A DNA stretch of 64,000 bases, from the NCBI RefSeq assembly GCF_900114565.1, contig NZ_FOTM01000007.1:62001-126000 (forward strand), given 5' to 3'. A model generated the notes under the pieces. The model made no database searches. It saw only the letters and a list, made by a program, of their open reading frames with translations, and was not told the origin of the DNA. Origin of the DNA: Leifsonia sp. CL147 (GTDB lineage Bacteria > Actinomycetota > Actinomycetes > Actinomycetales > Microbacteriaceae). The position numbers were made by a program, and so were the translations under genes. Below are positions 37,003-49,855 of this stretch, in pieces. Positions within the stretch are counted from its first letter, which is position 1; each line of letters starts with the position of its first letter.

Positions 37003-38196
37003 TCAGATCCCTGAGGCCGAGCGGAGGTCGTCGACGCGGTCGAGCTGCTCCCAGGTGAACTCGGGGAGCTCGCGGCCGAAGTGGCCGTAGGTCGCGGTCT
37101 TGGCGTAGATCGGGCGCAGCAGGTCGAGATCGCGGATGATCGCGGCCGGCCGCAGGTCGAAGACCTCGCGGATGGCGTGGATGATGCGCTCCTCCGGGAC
37201 GTGCGCGGTTCCGAACGTCTCGACGTACAGGCCGACCGGCGCCGCCTTGCCGATCGCGTAGGCGATCTGGACTTCGAGCCGATCGGCGAGGCCGGCCGCG
37301 ACGGCGTTCTTCGCGACCCAGCGCATCGCGTACGCGGCCGAGCGGTCGACCTTGGACGGGTCCTTGCCCGAGAACGCACCGCCGCCGTGCCGGGAGGCGC
37401 CGCCGTACGTGTCGACGATGATCTTGCGGCCGGTCAGGCCCGCGTCGCCCTTCGGACCGCCGATCTCGAAACGTCCGGTCGGGTTGATGAGCGTGCGGAT
37501 GTGCGAGGTCTCGAGGCCGGCATCGTGCAGCACGGGATTGATGACCTCCTCGATGATCTCGGCCTGCAGCCGCTCGTTGGAGACGTGCGGAGCGTGCTGC
37601 GTCGAGAGCACGACCGTCTGCACCGACTTCGGGACCGCGCCCTCGTAGCCGATGGTGACCTGCGTCTTGCCGTCGGGCCGCAGGTAGTCGAGCGTGCCGT
37701 CCTTGCGGACGCCGGCGAGGCGCTCGGCGAGGCGGTGCGCGAGCCAGATCGGCAGCGGCATGTACTGGGGCGTCTCGGTGGTCGCGTAGCCGAACATGAT
37801 GCCCTGGTCGCCGGCTCCCTGGCGGTCCAGGTCGTCGTGGCTCTGCTCGGCCCGCGTCTCGAGCGCGTTGTCGACGCCCTGCGCGATGTCGGGCGACTGC
37901 GCGCCGATCGAGACGGAGACGCCGCACTGGGTGCCGTCGAAGCTGACGTCCGACGAGTCGTAGCCGATCTCGACGATCTTGTCGCGGACGAGCGCGGGGA
38001 TCTCCACGTAGCCGCTGGAGGTCACCTCGCCGGCGACGTGGACGAGACCGGTGGTGACGAGCGTCTCCACCGCGGCGCGGCTGTGCGGGTCGACCGCGAG
38101 CAGCGCATCCAGGATGCTGTCGGAGATCTGGTCGCAGATCTTGTCCGGGTGCCCCTCGGTGACGGACTCGGACGTGAAGAGACGCAGATCTGCCAT
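37003..38196 (-). CDS. metK: S-adenosylmethionine synthase
   Basis: 397 residues. It makes SAM from methionine and ATP. Landmarks are [31 protein letters not shown] and [22 protein letters not shown] 38196 follows GGGAGAACC. It lies between coaBC and priA, with a 93-bp gap upstream in which no SAM riboswitch was recognised. Confidence 0.98.
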   Translation of the reverse strand: MADLRLFTSESVTEGHPDKICDQISDSILDALLAVDPHSRAAVETLVTTGLVHVAGEVTSSGYVEIPALVRDKIVEIGYDSSDVSFDGTQCGVSVSIGAQSPDIAQGVDNALETRAEQSHDDLDRQGAGDQGIMFGYATTETPQYMPLPIWLAHRLAERLAGVRKDGTLDYLRPDGKTQVTIGYEGAVPKSVQTVVLSTQHAPHVSNERLQAEIIEEVINPVLHDAGLETSHIRTLINPTGRFEIGGPKGDAGLTGRKIIVDTYGGASRHGGGAFSGKDPSKVDRSAAYAMRWVAKNAVAAGLADRLEVQIAYAIGKAAPVGLYVETFGTAHVPEERIIHAIREVFDLRPAAIIRDLDLLRPIYAKTATYGHFGRELPEFTWEQLDRVDDLRSASGI

Positions 38197-38289
38197 GGTT
38201 CTCCCTGTGTGGTGAATGTGACCTCGGTCGCACGCTCCCTCGGCGCTGGGGTCGCAGAACCGCTTCGCGCTTCCCCGGACTCCACCGCG

Positions 38290-39651
38290 CTAAGCGATGA
38301 CGTCGAGGATACGGTCGGCCACCGACAGCTTGCTGCCCGAGGCCTCCATCACTATATCGCCGCCCTTGCGCAGGACCACGACCTCGTTGCTCTCCGTTGC
38401 GAAGCCCTGCGACCATCCCACCTGGTTGAGCACGAGGAAGTCGCTCCCCTTGGCGGCGAGCTTGGTCCGGCCCAGGTCGATGAGGGCCTGCGGGTCGGGT
38501 TCGGTCTCCGCCGCGAAGCCCACGACGACCTGCCCCTCGCGCTTGTGCGACGTGAGGCCAGCGAGGATGTCCGGGTTCGCGATCAGCTCGAGGGTCAACG
38601 TGTCGCCGTGGTCGGCCTTCTTGATCTTGGCGTCCCGTGTCTCGACGGGACGGTAGTCGGCCACGGCCGCCGTCATGACGACGATGTCGGCCGCGCGGGC
38701 GGCCTCCTCGACCGCTTCCTGCAGTTCGAGCGCCGTCTGGACCTCGATCAGCTCGACTCCCTCGGGAGGCTCGACCTCGAGGTGCGCGGCGATGAGGACG
38801 ACGTCGGCGCCGCGGGCCTGTGCGGCACTCGCGATGGCGACGCCCTGCCGGCCGCTGGAGCGGTTGCCGAGGAACCGGACCGGATCGAGCGGCTCGCGCG
38901 TCCCTCCCGCGGTCACGACGACGCGCTTGCCCGCGAGGTCGACGCCCCCGCGCGGCCGCCGTGCCGCCTCGTTGGCGCGGCGGCGCTCGGAGAGGACGAC
39001 CACGTCGTTGACCCCGGACGCCGGCACGGCGGCATCCGCAGAGCCGGCACCTTGGGCGGCGAGGTCTTCCGGTGAAGCGGCCGGCAGCTCGACCGCGCGC
39101 GGCGTCGCGCCTGCAGCACGCAGTGCAGCGCGCACGATGACGGCCGGCTCCTCCATCCGCCCCGGCCCCGAATCGGCGCCCGTCAGCTGTCCGCTGGCCG
39201 GTCCGACGATGGTCACGCCGCGGCTGCGCAGCGTCGCGATGTTGGCGACGGTCGCGGGATTCCGCCACATCTCGGTGTGCATCGCCGGCGCGATGACCAG
39301 CGGAGCAGTGGATGCGAGCACGGTGTTGCCGAGGAGGTCGTCGGCCAGGCCCGCGGCCAGCTTCGCGATGGTGTTCGCCGTCGCCGGCGCGATCACGATC
39401 AGGTCGGCGGACTGCCCGATCGCCACGTGCCGCACCTCGGCGACGCCCTCGTACAGGTCGGTCGCGACGGGATTGCGGCTGATCGCCTCGAGCGTCGGCC
39501 GGCCGACGAAGCGGAGGGCGGCCTCCGTCGCCACGACGTGCACCGAGTGCCCTTCGAGGACCAGCGCCCGGACGACACCGACCGCCTTATACGCCGCGAT
39601 GCCGCCGGTCACTCCGACGACGATGGTCAATCGTGGGCTCAACGGCGGCAC
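38290..39651 (-). CDS. coaBC: Bifunctional phosphopantothenoylcysteine decarboxylase/synthase
   Basis: 453 residues. CoaC (FMN decarboxylase) occupies ~1-190: VVGVTGGIAAYKAVGVVRAL, VIAPATANTIAKLA, IAPAMHTEMWRNP, GPASGQLTGADSGPGRM. CoaB (CTP-dependent synthase) occupies ~225-453: VVVTAGGTREPLDPVRFLGN, then SSGRQGVAIASAAQARG. These are two steps of coenzyme A synthesis. The linker holds a ~35-residue low-complexity stretch. GTG 39651 has GAGGAGAG directly upstream; TTG codons a few residues in are alternatives. Confidence 0.96.
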   Translation of the reverse strand: MPPLSPRLTIVVGVTGGIAAYKAVGVVRALVLEGHSVHVVATEAALRFVGRPTLEAISRNPVATDLYEGVAEVRHVAIGQSADLIVIAPATANTIAKLAAGLADDLLGNTVLASTAPLVIAPAMHTEMWRNPATVANIATLRSRGVTIVGPASGQLTGADSGPGRMEEPAVIVRAALRAAGATPRAVELPAASPEDLAAQGAGSADAAVPASGVNDVVVLSERRRANEAARRPRGGVDLAGKRVVVTAGGTREPLDPVRFLGNRSSGRQGVAIASAAQARGADVVLIAAHLEVEPPEGVELIEVQTALELQEAVEEAARAADIVVMTAAVADYRPVETRDAKIKKADHGDTLTLELIANPDILAGLTSHKREGQVVVGFAAETEPDPQALIDLGRTKLAAKGSDFLVLNQVGWSQGFATESNEVVVLRKGGDIVMEASGSKLSVADRILDVIA

Positions 39652-39718
39652 CTCTCCTCGGCCGGGGGCCTCCCGGCTGCGGTCGTCCTGCGGCGGTAGC
39701 TGCTGGGTCTTCGCGGTC

Positions 39719-39979
39719 CTACTCGGCCGCGATCGGCTTCACGACGAGCTTGTCCTCGTTGATCTCGTGCAGCGCCACCGAGAGCGGCTTGTCGTCGACG
39801 GACGAGTCGACGAGCGGTCCGACGTTGTCGAACAGGCTGCCCTCGTGCAGGTCGGCGTAGTAGTCGTTGATCTGACGCGCCCGCTTGGAGGCGAAGATCA
39901 CGAGCGCGTACTTGGACTCGACGCGGGACAGCAGCTCGTCGATGGGCGGGTCGATGATGCCGTTGTTGCTGGTGGCCAT
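39719..39979 (-). CDS. rpoZ: RNA polymerase omega subunit
   Basis: 86 residues. It binds the beta' subunit and aids RNA polymerase assembly. The core is [20 protein letters not shown] followed by [11 protein letters not shown], and the tail is [22 protein letters not shown] 39979 follows AAGGAGCACCCCGC. The gmk-rpoZ-coaBC-metK-priA order is the standard actinobacterial one. Confidence 0.97.
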   Translation of the reverse strand: MATSNNGIIDPPIDELLSRVESKYALVIFASKRARQINDYYADLHEGSLFDNVGPLVDSSVDDKPLSVALHEINEDKLVVKPIAAE

Positions 39980-40085
39980 GCGGGGTGCTCCTTGCTCTGG
40001 GCGATTCGGACCTGGAGGCCGATCGCGCGGCCGCGTCAGGCGACCGGGGACGGTGGGCGCGCCGACGACGGCGCGGAGACGGCCG

Positions 40086-41057
40086 TCACCGACGCTCTGG
40101 CGCCGGGCGGACCTTCATCAAGTCTACGACCTCGCGAGCCGCCTCGGCGACGTCGTGATTCACGACCCGGTAGTCGAACTCGTGCTGGGCGGCCAGTTCG
40201 ACCTTCGCCGTCTCGAGGCGGCGCTGCTGCTCGGGCGCTTCCTCGGTGCCCCGCCCGATCAGGCGGCGGACCAGTTCCTCCCACGTGGGCGGCAGGAGGA
40301 AGATCAGCCGCGCCTCCGGCATCGACTCCCGTACCTGGCGCGCCCCCTGCAGGTCGATCTCCAGCAGGACGCTGCGGCCGGCGGCCAGCGCCCTCTCGAT
40401 CGGCGCACGCGGAGTGCCGTAGCGGTACGCATTGTGGACGGTCGCGTGCTCCAGCAGCTCTCCGGCCGCGACCATCCGGTCGAACTCGGCGTCGTCGACG
40501 AAGTAGTAGTTGACCCCGTCGACCTCGCCCGGCCGCGGCGCGCGCGTGGTCGCGGACACCGAGAGCAGTACGTCGGGGTAGTTCTTGCGGATGTACGAGG
40601 ACACGGTGCCCTTGCCGACGGCGGTGGGCCCGGCCAGCACGATCAGGCGGTTGCGGGCCCGCTCGGTGCGGTTCTCGCGCTCGATCAGGAACTGCCGGAG
40701 GCGGAGCCGCTGGTGCCGGCCGAGCCCGCCCAGGCGTTTCGCCGGCGAGATGCCCAGACGGTCCAGCGCTTCCTGCATCTTGGTCTGCCCGATGGCCGGG
40801 ACGCTGAGCAGGAACTCGGTCACGCGCAGGCGGCCCTCGACCCCGTCCGCGTCGGCCGTCGCGTGATCGAGCACCGTGAGGGGCGACACCTCCCGGGAGG
40901 CGATGGACGCCTTCACCGCTGCACGCGCGCGCCGGGCCGCAACAGCAGCCTCGGACGCGGCCCGGCGATCGACCTCGGGCGGCGCCGGGCGTTCGGCGCG
41001 CGGGGTCTGCGAGCCCGGTCCTTCGGGATGCGCGACAGCTTCAGCCATGCGCCGCAC
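40086..41057 (-). CDS. gmk: Integration host factor (mIHF-like)-guanylate kinase fusion
   Basis: 323 residues, against ~200 for guanylate kinase alone. Residues ~40-135 match actinobacterial integration host factor, a nucleoid DNA-binding protein: [40 protein letters not shown], then [20 protein letters not shown]. Residues ~138-323 are guanylate kinase: P-loop [17 protein letters not shown] site [20 protein letters not shown], lid [11 protein letters not shown]. In most actinobacteria the two are adjacent genes; here they form one frame without a stop. GTG 41057 sits close behind AGGAGGTGC; ATG 41048 is possible. The start lies near the pyrF stop. Confidence 0.95.
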   Translation of the reverse strand: MRRMAEAVAHPEGPGSQTPRAERPAPPEVDRRAASEAAVAARRARAAVKASIASREVSPLTVLDHATADADGVEGRLRVTEFLLSVPAIGQTKMQEALDRLGISPAKRLGGLGRHQRLRLRQFLIERENRTERARNRLIVLAGPTAVGKGTVSSYIRKNYPDVLLSVSATTRAPRPGEVDGVNYYFVDDAEFDRMVAAGELLEHATVHNAYRYGTPRAPIERALAAGRSVLLEIDLQGARQVRESMPEARLIFLLPPTWEELVRRLIGRGTEEAPEQQRRLETAKVELAAQHEFDYRVVNHDVAEAAREVVDLMKVRPAPERR

Positions 41058-41904
41058 GCACCTCCTCGGTGCGCCGTTCCACGGCTCCCGCGAGCGCCTT
41101 CGGGCCTGCGCCGAGCAGCCCGCGCGACTCGCTGACGATCACTCCGGTCGCGAGCGAGCCGAACAAGCGGCCCGTGTCCTCGACGCGGGCGCCCTGGTGG
41201 CCGAAACCGGGCGCGAGCACCGGAAGGGCCGGGGTCCGCTCCCCCGCCGTCGCGACGTCGATCCCGTAGTCGGCGAGCCGGACCGTCGCTCCGAGCACCA
41301 GCCCGACCGAACCGTAGGGCGCGCCTGCCTCCTGCTGATTGATCGCATCCACGTCTTCGATGATCGCACGAGCCACGGACCGTCCGGCCCGCGGACCCGA
41401 CTTCACGACCGCCTGCTGCACGTCCGCGGCCTCCGGGTTGGAGGTGGCGGCCAGCACGAACAGGCCCTTGCCGGCGCTCTGTGCCAGCGTGATCGTGTCC
41501 GCCAGCGATCCGACGCCCAGGAACGGCGAGACGGTCATCGCGTCGGCCTCCAGCGGCGACCCCGGCGACAGCCACGCCTCGGCGTACGCGGTCACGCTCG
41601 TGCCGATGTCGCCGCGCTTCGCGTCCGCGATCACCAGCAGGCCCGCGGCGCGCGCGGCGGACAGGACCTCCTCCAGAGCCGCATAGCCGGCCGCGCCGAA
41701 GCGCTCGAAGAAGGCCACCTGCGGCTTGACGATCCCGGCCCGGCCGGCCACGGCATCCACCACGGTCAGGCCGAACGAACGGACGCCGTCGGCGGTCATG
41801 GGCAGACCCCAGGCCTCGAGCAGGTGGGCGTGCGGGTCGATGCCCACGCACAGCCGGCCCTGCTCGTCGAACACCCGGGCGAGCCGCTCGCCGAACGCCG
41901 TCAT
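41041..41904 (-). CDS. pyrF: Orotidine 5'-phosphate decarboxylase
   Basis: 287 residues, the longer actinobacterial type. It makes UMP from OMP. The catalytic Lys/Asp array is [13 protein letters not shown], with [16 protein letters not shown] at the N-terminus and LVLGATVR near the phosphate site. ATG 41904 overlaps the carB stop by 4 bp. Its end overlaps the start region of gmk by 8-17 bp. Confidence 0.96.
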   Translation of the reverse strand: MTAFGERLARVFDEQGRLCVGIDPHAHLLEAWGLPMTADGVRSFGLTVVDAVAGRAGIVKPQVAFFERFGAAGYAALEEVLSAARAAGLLVIADAKRGDIGTSVTAYAEAWLSPGSPLEADAMTVSPFLGVGSLADTITLAQSAGKGLFVLAATSNPEAADVQQAVVKSGPRAGRSVARAIIEDVDAINQQEAGAPYGSVGLVLGATVRLADYGIDVATAGERTPALPVLAPGFGHQGARVEDTGRLFGSLATGVIVSESRGLLGAGPKALAGAVERRTEEVRAAHG

Positions 41905-44900
41905 GCGCGGGCGGCCCGGTCCAGCGCGTACTCCTGCAGCGACTTCACATCGAAGCCTTCGCGGATGGCGTCCAGCGACGCGACGGCGGCGCTCAGCTCG
42001 GCGATGGTCGTGAACAGCGGCTTGTCCGCCGCCACGGCCGCCGCGCGGATCTCGTAGCCGTCGGCACGCGCCGAGCGCCCGCTCGGAGTGTTGATCACCA
42101 CATCCACCTCGGACCGGTTGATGATATCGACGATCGAGTCGCCGCCGGTCTCCTGCGCCTCGCTGTGCTTGCGCACCACCCGTGCTCCGATGCCGTTGCG
42201 GTTGAGCACCTCGGCGGTGCCCTCCGTCGCCACGATCTCGAAGCCCAGCTGGTGCAGGCGCAGCACCGGCAGCACCATGGCGCGCTTGTCGCGGTCCGAC
42301 ACGGAGACGAAGACCGTTCCGGTCAGCGGCATCCCGCCGTAGGCGGCCGACTGGCTCTTCGCGAACGCGGTCGGGAAGTCCTTGTCGATGCCCATCACCT
42401 CGCCGGTGGAGCGCATCTCGGGACCGAGGACCGAATCCACCACGGTGCCCTCGGCGGTGCGGAACCGCTTGAACGGCAGCACGGCCTCCTTCACGGCGAC
42501 CGGGGAGTCCATCGGGATCAGCGAGCCGTCGTCCTCGGGAAGCAGGCCCTCGGCGACCAGGTCCGCGATCGTCTCGCCGACCATGATCCGCGAGGCCGCC
42601 TTCGCCAGCGGGATGCCCAGCGCCTTCGACACGAACGGAACCGTCCGCGACGCACGCGGGTTCGCCTCCAGGACATAGAGCACACCGGCGCCGATCGCGA
42701 ACTGCACGTTCAGCAGACCGCGCACGCCGATCCCCTCGGCGATCTTCCGGGTCGCGTCGCGCACCCGGTCGATCTCGCGGCGGCCCAGGGTGATCGGCGG
42801 GAGGGTGCACGACGAGTCGCCGGAGTGGACGCCGGCCTCCTCGATGTGCTCCATCACGCCGCCGATGTAGAGCCGCTCGCCGTCGAACAGCGCGTCGACG
42901 TCGATCTCGATCGCGTCATCCAGGAAGCGATCCACAAGGAGGGGATGCGACGGCCCCACGATGCCCTGGCCGGCGACCCGCTCGAAGTAGTCCGCGAGCG
43001 AGGCGTTGTCGTAGACGATCTCCATCCCGCGGCCGCCGAGCACGAAGCTCGGGCGCACCAGCACCGGGTAGCCGATCTGCTCGGCGACGTGGGCGGCGGA
43101 CGGGTAGTCGACGGCCATGCCGTTGCGCGGCGCCACGAGCCCGGCGGCGTCGAGGATGCCCGAGAACAGCCCGCGCTCCTCCGCCAGGTCGATCGCGTCG
43201 GGCGTGGTGCCGAGGATCGGCACCCCCGCCGCTTCGAGGCCCTTCGCGAGCCCGAGGGCGGTCTGCCCGCCGAGCTGCACGACCACGCCGACGAGCTCGC
43301 CGGACTGCGACTCCGCGTGGATGACCTCCAGCACGTCCTCCAGCGTCAGCGGCTCGAAGTACAGCCGGTCGCTGGTGTCGTAGTCGGTCGACACCGTCTC
43401 CGGGTTGCAGTTGATCATGATGGTCTCGTAGCCGGCGTCGTGCAGCGCGAAGGACGCGTGCACGCACGAGTAGTCGAACTCGACGCCCTGCCCGATGCGG
43501 TTCGGGCCGGAGCCCAGGATAACGACCTTGCGCTTGTCGCTCGGCTCCACCTCGGTCTCCAGGTCGTAGCTGGAGTAGTGGTAGGGCGTGAGCGCCGGGA
43601 ACTCCCCCGCGCACGTGTCCACGGTCTTGAACACCGGCCGGACACCGAGGATGTGACGCACCTCGCGAACGTCGGCCTCGCCGAAGCCGCGCAGCTCGCC
43701 GATCTGGGCGTCGGAGAAGCCGTTGTCCTTGGCGAACCGGACCGTGTCGGTGTCGAGCGTCGGAGCAGTGCGGATCTGCTCGGCGACCTCGTTGATCAGA
43801 ACGATCTGGTCGATGAACCAGGGGTCGATCTTGGTCGCCTCGAACACCTGCTCGGCCGTCGCGCCGAGGCGGAGCGCCTGCTGCACATCCACGATGCGGC
43901 CATCGGTCGGCGTGGCGATCGACGCGAGCAACTCCTCCACGGTCCGCGACTGCGGCCCCCAGTGGAACGAGGAGCCGCGCTTCTCGAGCGAGCGCAGGGC
44001 CTTCTGGAGCGCGCTGGCGAACGAGCGGCCGATCGCCATCGCCTCGCCCACCGACTTCATGGTGGTCGTCAGCGTGGGGTCGGCGGCCGGGAACTTCTCG
44101 AACGCGAACCGCGGCACCTTCACGACGACGTAGTCGAGCGTGGGCTCGAAGCTCGCCGGCGTCACCTTGGTGATGTCGTTCGGGATCTCGTCCAGCCGGT
44201 AGCCGATGGCCAGCTTCGCGGCGATCTTGGCGATCGGGAAGCCCGTCGCCTTCGACGCGAGCGCCGACGAGCGGGAGACGCGCGGGTTCATCTCGATGAC
44301 GATGATCCGGCCGTTCTCCGGGTTCACGGCGAACTGGATGTTGCAGCCTCCGGTGTCGACGCCGACGGCGCGGATGATGTCGATGCCGATGTCGCGCAGC
44401 TTCTGGTACTCGCGGTCGGTCAGGGTCAGTGCCGGCGCGACCGTGATCGAGTCGCCGGTGTGCACACCGACCGGGTCGACGTTCTCGATCGAGCAGACGA
44501 CGACCGTGTTGTCAGCGGTGTCGCGCATGAGCTCGAGCTCGTACTCCTTCCAGCCGAGGATCGACTCCTCCAGGAGCACCTCGCTGGTCGGGCTCTGGTG
44601 GATGCCGTCCCCGGCGATCCGCCGCAGCTGCTCCGGCGTGTACGCGAAACCGGAACCGAGGCCGCCCATGGTGAACGACGGGCGCACGACGAGCGGGTAG
44701 CCGAGGTCTTCGGCGAACTCGAGCGCCTCCTCCACGGTGTGCGCGATGTGGGAGCGCGCCACCTCGGCGCCCGCCTCGACGACGAGCTCCTTGAAGATCT
44801 GGCGGTCCTCGCCCTTCTGGATCGCCTCGAACTTCGCGCCGATCAGCTCCACGCCGTACTTCTCGAGGATGCCGTGCTCGTGCAGCTGCATGGCCGCGTT

Positions 44901-45188
44901 GAGCGCGGTCTGGCCGCCGAGGGTCGGCAGGATGGCGTCCGGCCGCTCCTTGGCGATGATCGTCTCGATGACCTGCCAGGTGATCGGCTCGACGTAGGTG
45001 GCGTCGGCGAAGTCCGGGTCGGTCATGATCGTCGCCGGGTTGGAGTTGACGAGGATGACGCGGACGCCCTCCGCCTTCAGCACCCGGCACGCCTGGGTGC
45101 CCGAGTAGTCGAACTCGACCGCCTGGCCGATGACGATGGGCCCGGAGCCGATGACGAGGACGGAGTTGATGTCGTCGCGTTTGGGCAT
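41901..45188 (-). CDS. carB: Carbamoyl-phosphate synthase, large subunit
   Basis: 1095 residues with two homologous ATP-grasp halves (about 1-550 and 551-940) and a C-terminal MGS-like regulatory domain from ~945. Motifs: [34 protein letters not shown] and the matching [19 protein letters not shown] and [16 protein letters not shown]. It makes carbamoyl phosphate from bicarbonate, ATP and ammonia delivered by CarA, for both pyrimidines and arginine. Shares one base with the carA stop. Confidence 0.98.
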   Translation of the reverse strand: MPKRDDINSVLVIGSGPIVIGQAVEFDYSGTQACRVLKAEGVRVILVNSNPATIMTDPDFADATYVEPITWQVIETIIAKERPDAILPTLGGQTALNAAMQLHEHGILEKYGVELIGAKFEAIQKGEDRQIFKELVVEAGAEVARSHIAHTVEEALEFAEDLGYPLVVRPSFTMGGLGSGFAYTPEQLRRIAGDGIHQSPTSEVLLEESILGWKEYELELMRDTADNTVVVCSIENVDPVGVHTGDSITVAPALTLTDREYQKLRDIGIDIIRAVGVDTGGCNIQFAVNPENGRIIVIEMNPRVSRSSALASKATGFPIAKIAAKLAIGYRLDEIPNDITKVTPASFEPTLDYVVVKVPRFAFEKFPAADPTLTTTMKSVGEAMAIGRSFASALQKALRSLEKRGSSFHWGPQSRTVEELLASIATPTDGRIVDVQQALRLGATAEQVFEATKIDPWFIDQIVLINEVAEQIRTAPTLDTDTVRFAKDNGFSDAQIGELRGFGEADVREVRHILGVRPVFKTVDTCAGEFPALTPYHYSSYDLETEVEPSDKRKVVILGSGPNRIGQGVEFDYSCVHASFALHDAGYETIMINCNPETVSTDYDTSDRLYFEPLTLEDVLEVIHAESQSGELVGVVVQLGGQTALGLAKGLEAAGVPILGTTPDAIDLAEERGLFSGILDAAGLVAPRNGMAVDYPSAAHVAEQIGYPVLVRPSFVLGGRGMEIVYDNASLADYFERVAGQGIVGPSHPLLVDRFLDDAIEIDVDALFDGERLYIGGVMEHIEEAGVHSGDSSCTLPPITLGRREIDRVRDATRKIAEGIGVRGLLNVQFAIGAGVLYVLEANPRASRTVPFVSKALGIPLAKAASRIMVGETIADLVAEGLLPEDDGSLIPMDSPVAVKEAVLPFKRFRTAEGTVVDSVLGPEMRSTGEVMGIDKDFPTAFAKSQSAAYGGMPLTGTVFVSVSDRDKRAMVLPVLRLHQLGFEIVATEGTAEVLNRNGIGARVVRKHSEAQETGGDSIVDIINRSEVDVVINTPSGRSARADGYEIRAAAVAADKPLFTTIAELSAAVASLDAIREGFDVKSLQEYALDRAARA

Positions 45189-46345
45189 CAGTCGTTCTCC
45201 TGGTCGTTCTGGGTGGTCGAAACAGCGTGGATCATGTCCAGGAACCGGTCGAAGAGGTAGTTGGCGTCGTGCGGCCCGGCGGCCGCCTCCGGGTGGTACT
45301 GGACGCTGAACGCGTTGAGGTCGAGGCAGTTCAGCCCCTCCACGACATCGTCGTTGAGGGAGAAGTGGCTCACCTCGACGCGGCCGAAGCCGGCGGGCGA
45401 GTCGAACGTCGCGTCGATCGGCGCGCGGACGGCGAAGCCGTGGTTCTGCGCGGTGATCTCGACCTTGCCGGTGCGCTTGTCGAGCACGGGCTGATTGATC
45501 CCGCGGTGGCCGAACGGCAGCTTGTAGGTGTCGAGGCCCAGCGCGCGACCGAGCAGCTGGTTGCCGAAGCAGATGCCGAAGTACGGGAGTCCGGCGCGCA
45601 GCGTCTCCTGGAGCAGCGCGACATGCTTGTCGGAGGCCTCCGGGTCACCGGGGCCGTTCGAGAAGAACAGCGCCGAGACGCCCAGGTCGAGCACATCCTG
45701 AGCGGTGACCTGCTGCGGCAGCACGTGCACGTCGAGGCCGCGCGACGCCAGGTTGTCCAGCGTCGACTTCTTCACGCCGAGGTCGAGAACGGCGACGGAG
45801 CCGACCTTCTCGCCGACGGCCGGGACCGTGTACGGCTCGACGGTCGAGACCTCGGCCGACAGGTTGCGTCCCTTCATGGGCGCGCCGGCGAGCACCAGGT
45901 CCAGCTGCTCGCTGTCGCTGAGGTCGAAGTCGGCGCCCGAGAAGATCCCGGAGCGCATGGCGCCTGCCGAGCGGATGTGACGGGTCACGGCGCGCGTGTC
46001 GATGCCGCTGATCCCGACGACGCCCTGCCCGACGAGGTCGTCGTCGAGGCTCCGCTGGGCGCGGAAATTGGACACGACCCGGCTGGGCTCACGGACGACG
46101 TAGCCGGCGACCCAGATCCGCCGGGACTCCATGTCCTCGTCGTTCGTGCCCGTGTTGCCGATGTGCGGCGCGGTCATGAGGACGATCTGACCGGCGTAGG
46201 ACGGGTCGGTGAGGGTCTCCTGGTATCCGGTCATCCCCGTCGCGAACACCGCCTCGCCGAGCGTGCGCCCGCGGGCGCCGTAGGCCCGGCCGACGTACCG
46301 TTTTCCGTCTTCGAGGACGAGCACCGCAGGTTCTGCAGCGAGCAC
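45188..46345 (-). CDS. carA: Carbamoyl-phosphate synthase, small subunit
   Basis: 385 residues. Glutamine amidotransferase: the nucleophile Cys is in [16 protein letters not shown], the His/Glu pair in [13 protein letters not shown]. The N-terminal domain ([20 protein letters not shown]) interfaces with CarB. The GTG start has AAGGAGG seven bases upstream, located in the last codons of the PH-like gene whose stop ends 1 bp before it. The frame is open further upstream but only as an antisense shadow. Confidence 0.97.
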   Translation of the reverse strand: MLAAEPAVLVLEDGKRYVGRAYGARGRTLGEAVFATGMTGYQETLTDPSYAGQIVLMTAPHIGNTGTNDEDMESRRIWVAGYVVREPSRVVSNFRAQRSLDDDLVGQGVVGISGIDTRAVTRHIRSAGAMRSGIFSGADFDLSDSEQLDLVLAGAPMKGRNLSAEVSTVEPYTVPAVGEKVGSVAVLDLGVKKSTLDNLASRGLDVHVLPQQVTAQDVLDLGVSALFFSNGPGDPEASDKHVALLQETLRAGLPYFGICFGNQLLGRALGLDTYKLPFGHRGINQPVLDKRTGKVEITAQNHGFAVRAPIDATFDSPAGFGRVEVSHFSLNDDVVEGLNCLDLNAFSVQYHPEAAAGPHDANYLFDRFLDMIHAVSTTQNDQEND

Positions 46346-46346
46346 G

Positions 46347-46919
46347 TCACACCTCCTTGTCGTTCGGGCGATGCCCGTTCGTGTCAGCGTCCGTCGTGCG
46401 CTCGGGCTCCGCTGGATCAGCGGCATCCGCGCCGGGGACGATGTTCTGGATGGCCGCGGCGAGCTGCGCGCGGCCGGCCGGGTCGACGACCCGGAAGTAG
46501 CTGTCGGCGGCGGTGCCGCCGGTGGTGGTCCAGCCGACGCGGAGCAGTCCGTCGCGCTCCACGGCACGGTCGATGGCGACGCTCGCGGCGCCGGTACCCG
46601 AGATGACCGCGGCGGGCACGAAGACCGGGCTCTCGCCGGTGACCGCGATCGCGAGGCCCTCGGGCCGCACGGTGACGGTCGCGGCGCCGCGGAAGGCGAG
46701 CCCGGGCAGCGCGAGGCGCTCCAGGTGCTGGCCCGCCCTCGTCGTCGCCACGTACAGGACGTCGGCCTCCGCCGTCGGTGCGCTCAGCGTCCCGGGTGTC
46801 GAGTATCCGCCGCCGGAGGCGCTGTCGCGCCGGACCCGCCGGCGCCAGCCGACGACCGCGAGGGCGATGACGATGACGACCACCGCGACGATGGCCAGAG
46901 TCGGGAGCACCCTATCCAC
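46347..46919 (-). CDS. Membrane-anchored PH-like domain protein of the pyr operon
   Basis: 190 residues. One N-terminal transmembrane helix ([20 protein letters not shown]) is followed by a basic stretch (RRRVRR) and a ~120-residue beta-rich domain ([60 protein letters not shown]). Between pyrC and carA, actinobacteria usually carry such a PH-like domain protein of unknown role. GTG 46919 overlaps the pyrC stop by 8 bp. It may localise or sense something at the membrane; this is guesswork. Confidence 0.8.
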   Translation of the reverse strand: MDRVLPTLAIVAVVVIVIALAVVGWRRRVRRDSASGGGYSTPGTLSAPTAEADVLYVATTRAGQHLERLALPGLAFRGAATVTVRPEGLAIAVTGESPVFVPAAVISGTGAASVAIDRAVERDGLLRVGWTTTGGTAADSYFRVVDPAGRAQLAAAIQNIVPGADAADPAEPERTTDADTNGHRPNDKEV

Positions 46920-48227
46920 GCGCCACCGCCTCGGCGTCGACCACGGCGCCGTCGAGAACCGTGGGCCGTCCCTGGTGGAAGGTGGCGGTCACGCGTCCGG
47001 GCAGCGTCAGCCCGAGGTAGGGCGAGTTGACGCCCTTGCCGGCGAGTTCGGACGCCGCGAACGTGCGGGAGGCCGTCGGGTCGTAGAGGAAGAGGTTGGC
47101 GGGAGCGCCGGCCGTCAGCGGACCGCCGTGGCCCTCCAGCCGCCCGATCCGGGCGGGCGTCGCGGAGAGGACGCGGGCGATGCCCGACCAGTCCAGCATC
47201 CCGTTGTCGACCACCGACGCCTGCACGACGGAGAGCGCGGTCTCCAGCCCGACCATGCCGAACGCGGCGGCATCCCACTCGCAGTCCTTCGACTCGACCG
47301 GATGCGGTGCGTGGTCCGTCGCGACGATGTCGATGGTGCCGTCCGCGAGTCCCGCACGGAGCGCATCCACATCCTCCCGGCGCCGCAGCGGCGGGTTGAC
47401 CTTGTAGCGGGCGTCGTAGCCCGAGGCCAGCTCCTCCGTGAGCGCCAGGTGATGCGGCGTCACCTCGGCGGTCACGTCGATGCCGCGCGCCTTCGCCCAG
47501 CGGATCACATCCACGCTTCCCGCCGTCGAGACGTGGCACACGTGCAGGCGGGAGCCGACGTGCTCGGCCAGGAGGACGTCCCGGGCGATGATCGACTCCT
47601 CGGCGACGGCGGGCCAGCCGGCCAGTCCCAGTTCGCCGGAGAGCGCGCCCTCGTTCATCTGCGCGCCCTGCGTCAGCCGCGGCTCCTGCGCGTGCTGGGC
47701 GATCACGCCGTCGAACGCCTTGACGTACTCCAGCGCCCGCCGCATCAGCAGCGGATCCGAGACGCACTTGCCGTCATCCGAGAAGACCCGGACGCGCGCA
47801 CGCGACTCGGCCATCGCGCCGAGCTCGGCGAGCCGCTCGCCCTCCAGCCCCACGGTGACCGCGCCGATCGGGCGGACGGTCGCGTACCCGGCGGCCTCCC
47901 CCAGGCTCAGCACCTGCTCGACGACACCGGCCGTGTCGGCCACCGGCGACGTGTTCGCCATCGCGAAGACGGCGGTGAAGCCTCCGGCCGCCGCGGCGCG
48001 CGTTCCGGTCAGGACCGTCTCGCTCTGCTCGTAGCCGGGCTCGCGCAGATGCGTATGGAGGTCGACCAGACCGGGAAGGGCGAGCAGCCCGTCCGCGTCG
48101 ATCCTCGTCGCGCCGTCCGCGCTCAGACCGGACCCGGTCTCGACGATGCGGCCGCCGTCGATCAGCAGATCGGCTCGCGTGCCGTCGGCCAGGGTCGCGC
48201 CGCCGATCAGGAATCTCTGTCCCATGC

Positions 48228-48231
<4 letters not shown>
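46912..48231 (-). CDS. pyrC: Dihydroorotase
   Basis: 439 residues, type I amidohydrolase. It cyclises carbamoyl aspartate to dihydroorotate. Zinc ligands: [15 protein letters not shown], later [20 protein letters not shown] and the Asp in [13 protein letters not shown] 48231 shares four bases with the pyrB stop; ATG 48225, two codons later, has GAGGTGAGC in front and could be the true start. Confidence 0.97.
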
Positions 48232-49826
<1,595 letters not shown>

Positions 49827-49838
49827 TCTACGTCGCCC

Positions 49839-49844
49839 ACCCTA
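49839..49844 (-). promoter_or_regulatory. -10 box (TAGGGT) of the pyr operon
   Basis: TAGGGT places the transcription start near 49832 and gives a ~49-nt leader that is almost wholly the PyrR hairpin. The -35 region (GTGACG, 16 bp upstream) falls inside the first palindrome of the adjoining array. Confidence 0.5.
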
Positions 49845-49855
49845 CCAGGCGGCCG

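Noticed and set aside
38197-38289. SAM riboswitch upstream of metK
   Set aside because: The 93-bp gap shows no recognisable SAM-binding core or terminator.
37001-39268. Extension of priA upstream as a 1437-residue protein
   Set aside because: The open frame runs through metK and coaBC, which are clearly coding in other frames of the same strand. PriA homology starts only near 37000.
42165-45260. A 1031-residue open frame antisense to carB
   Set aside because: Same shadow effect; carB is intact on the minus strand.
46346-46567. Longer carA N-terminus
   Set aside because: The upstream residues are low-complexity shadow of the PH-like gene. GTG 46345 has a perfect ribosome site.
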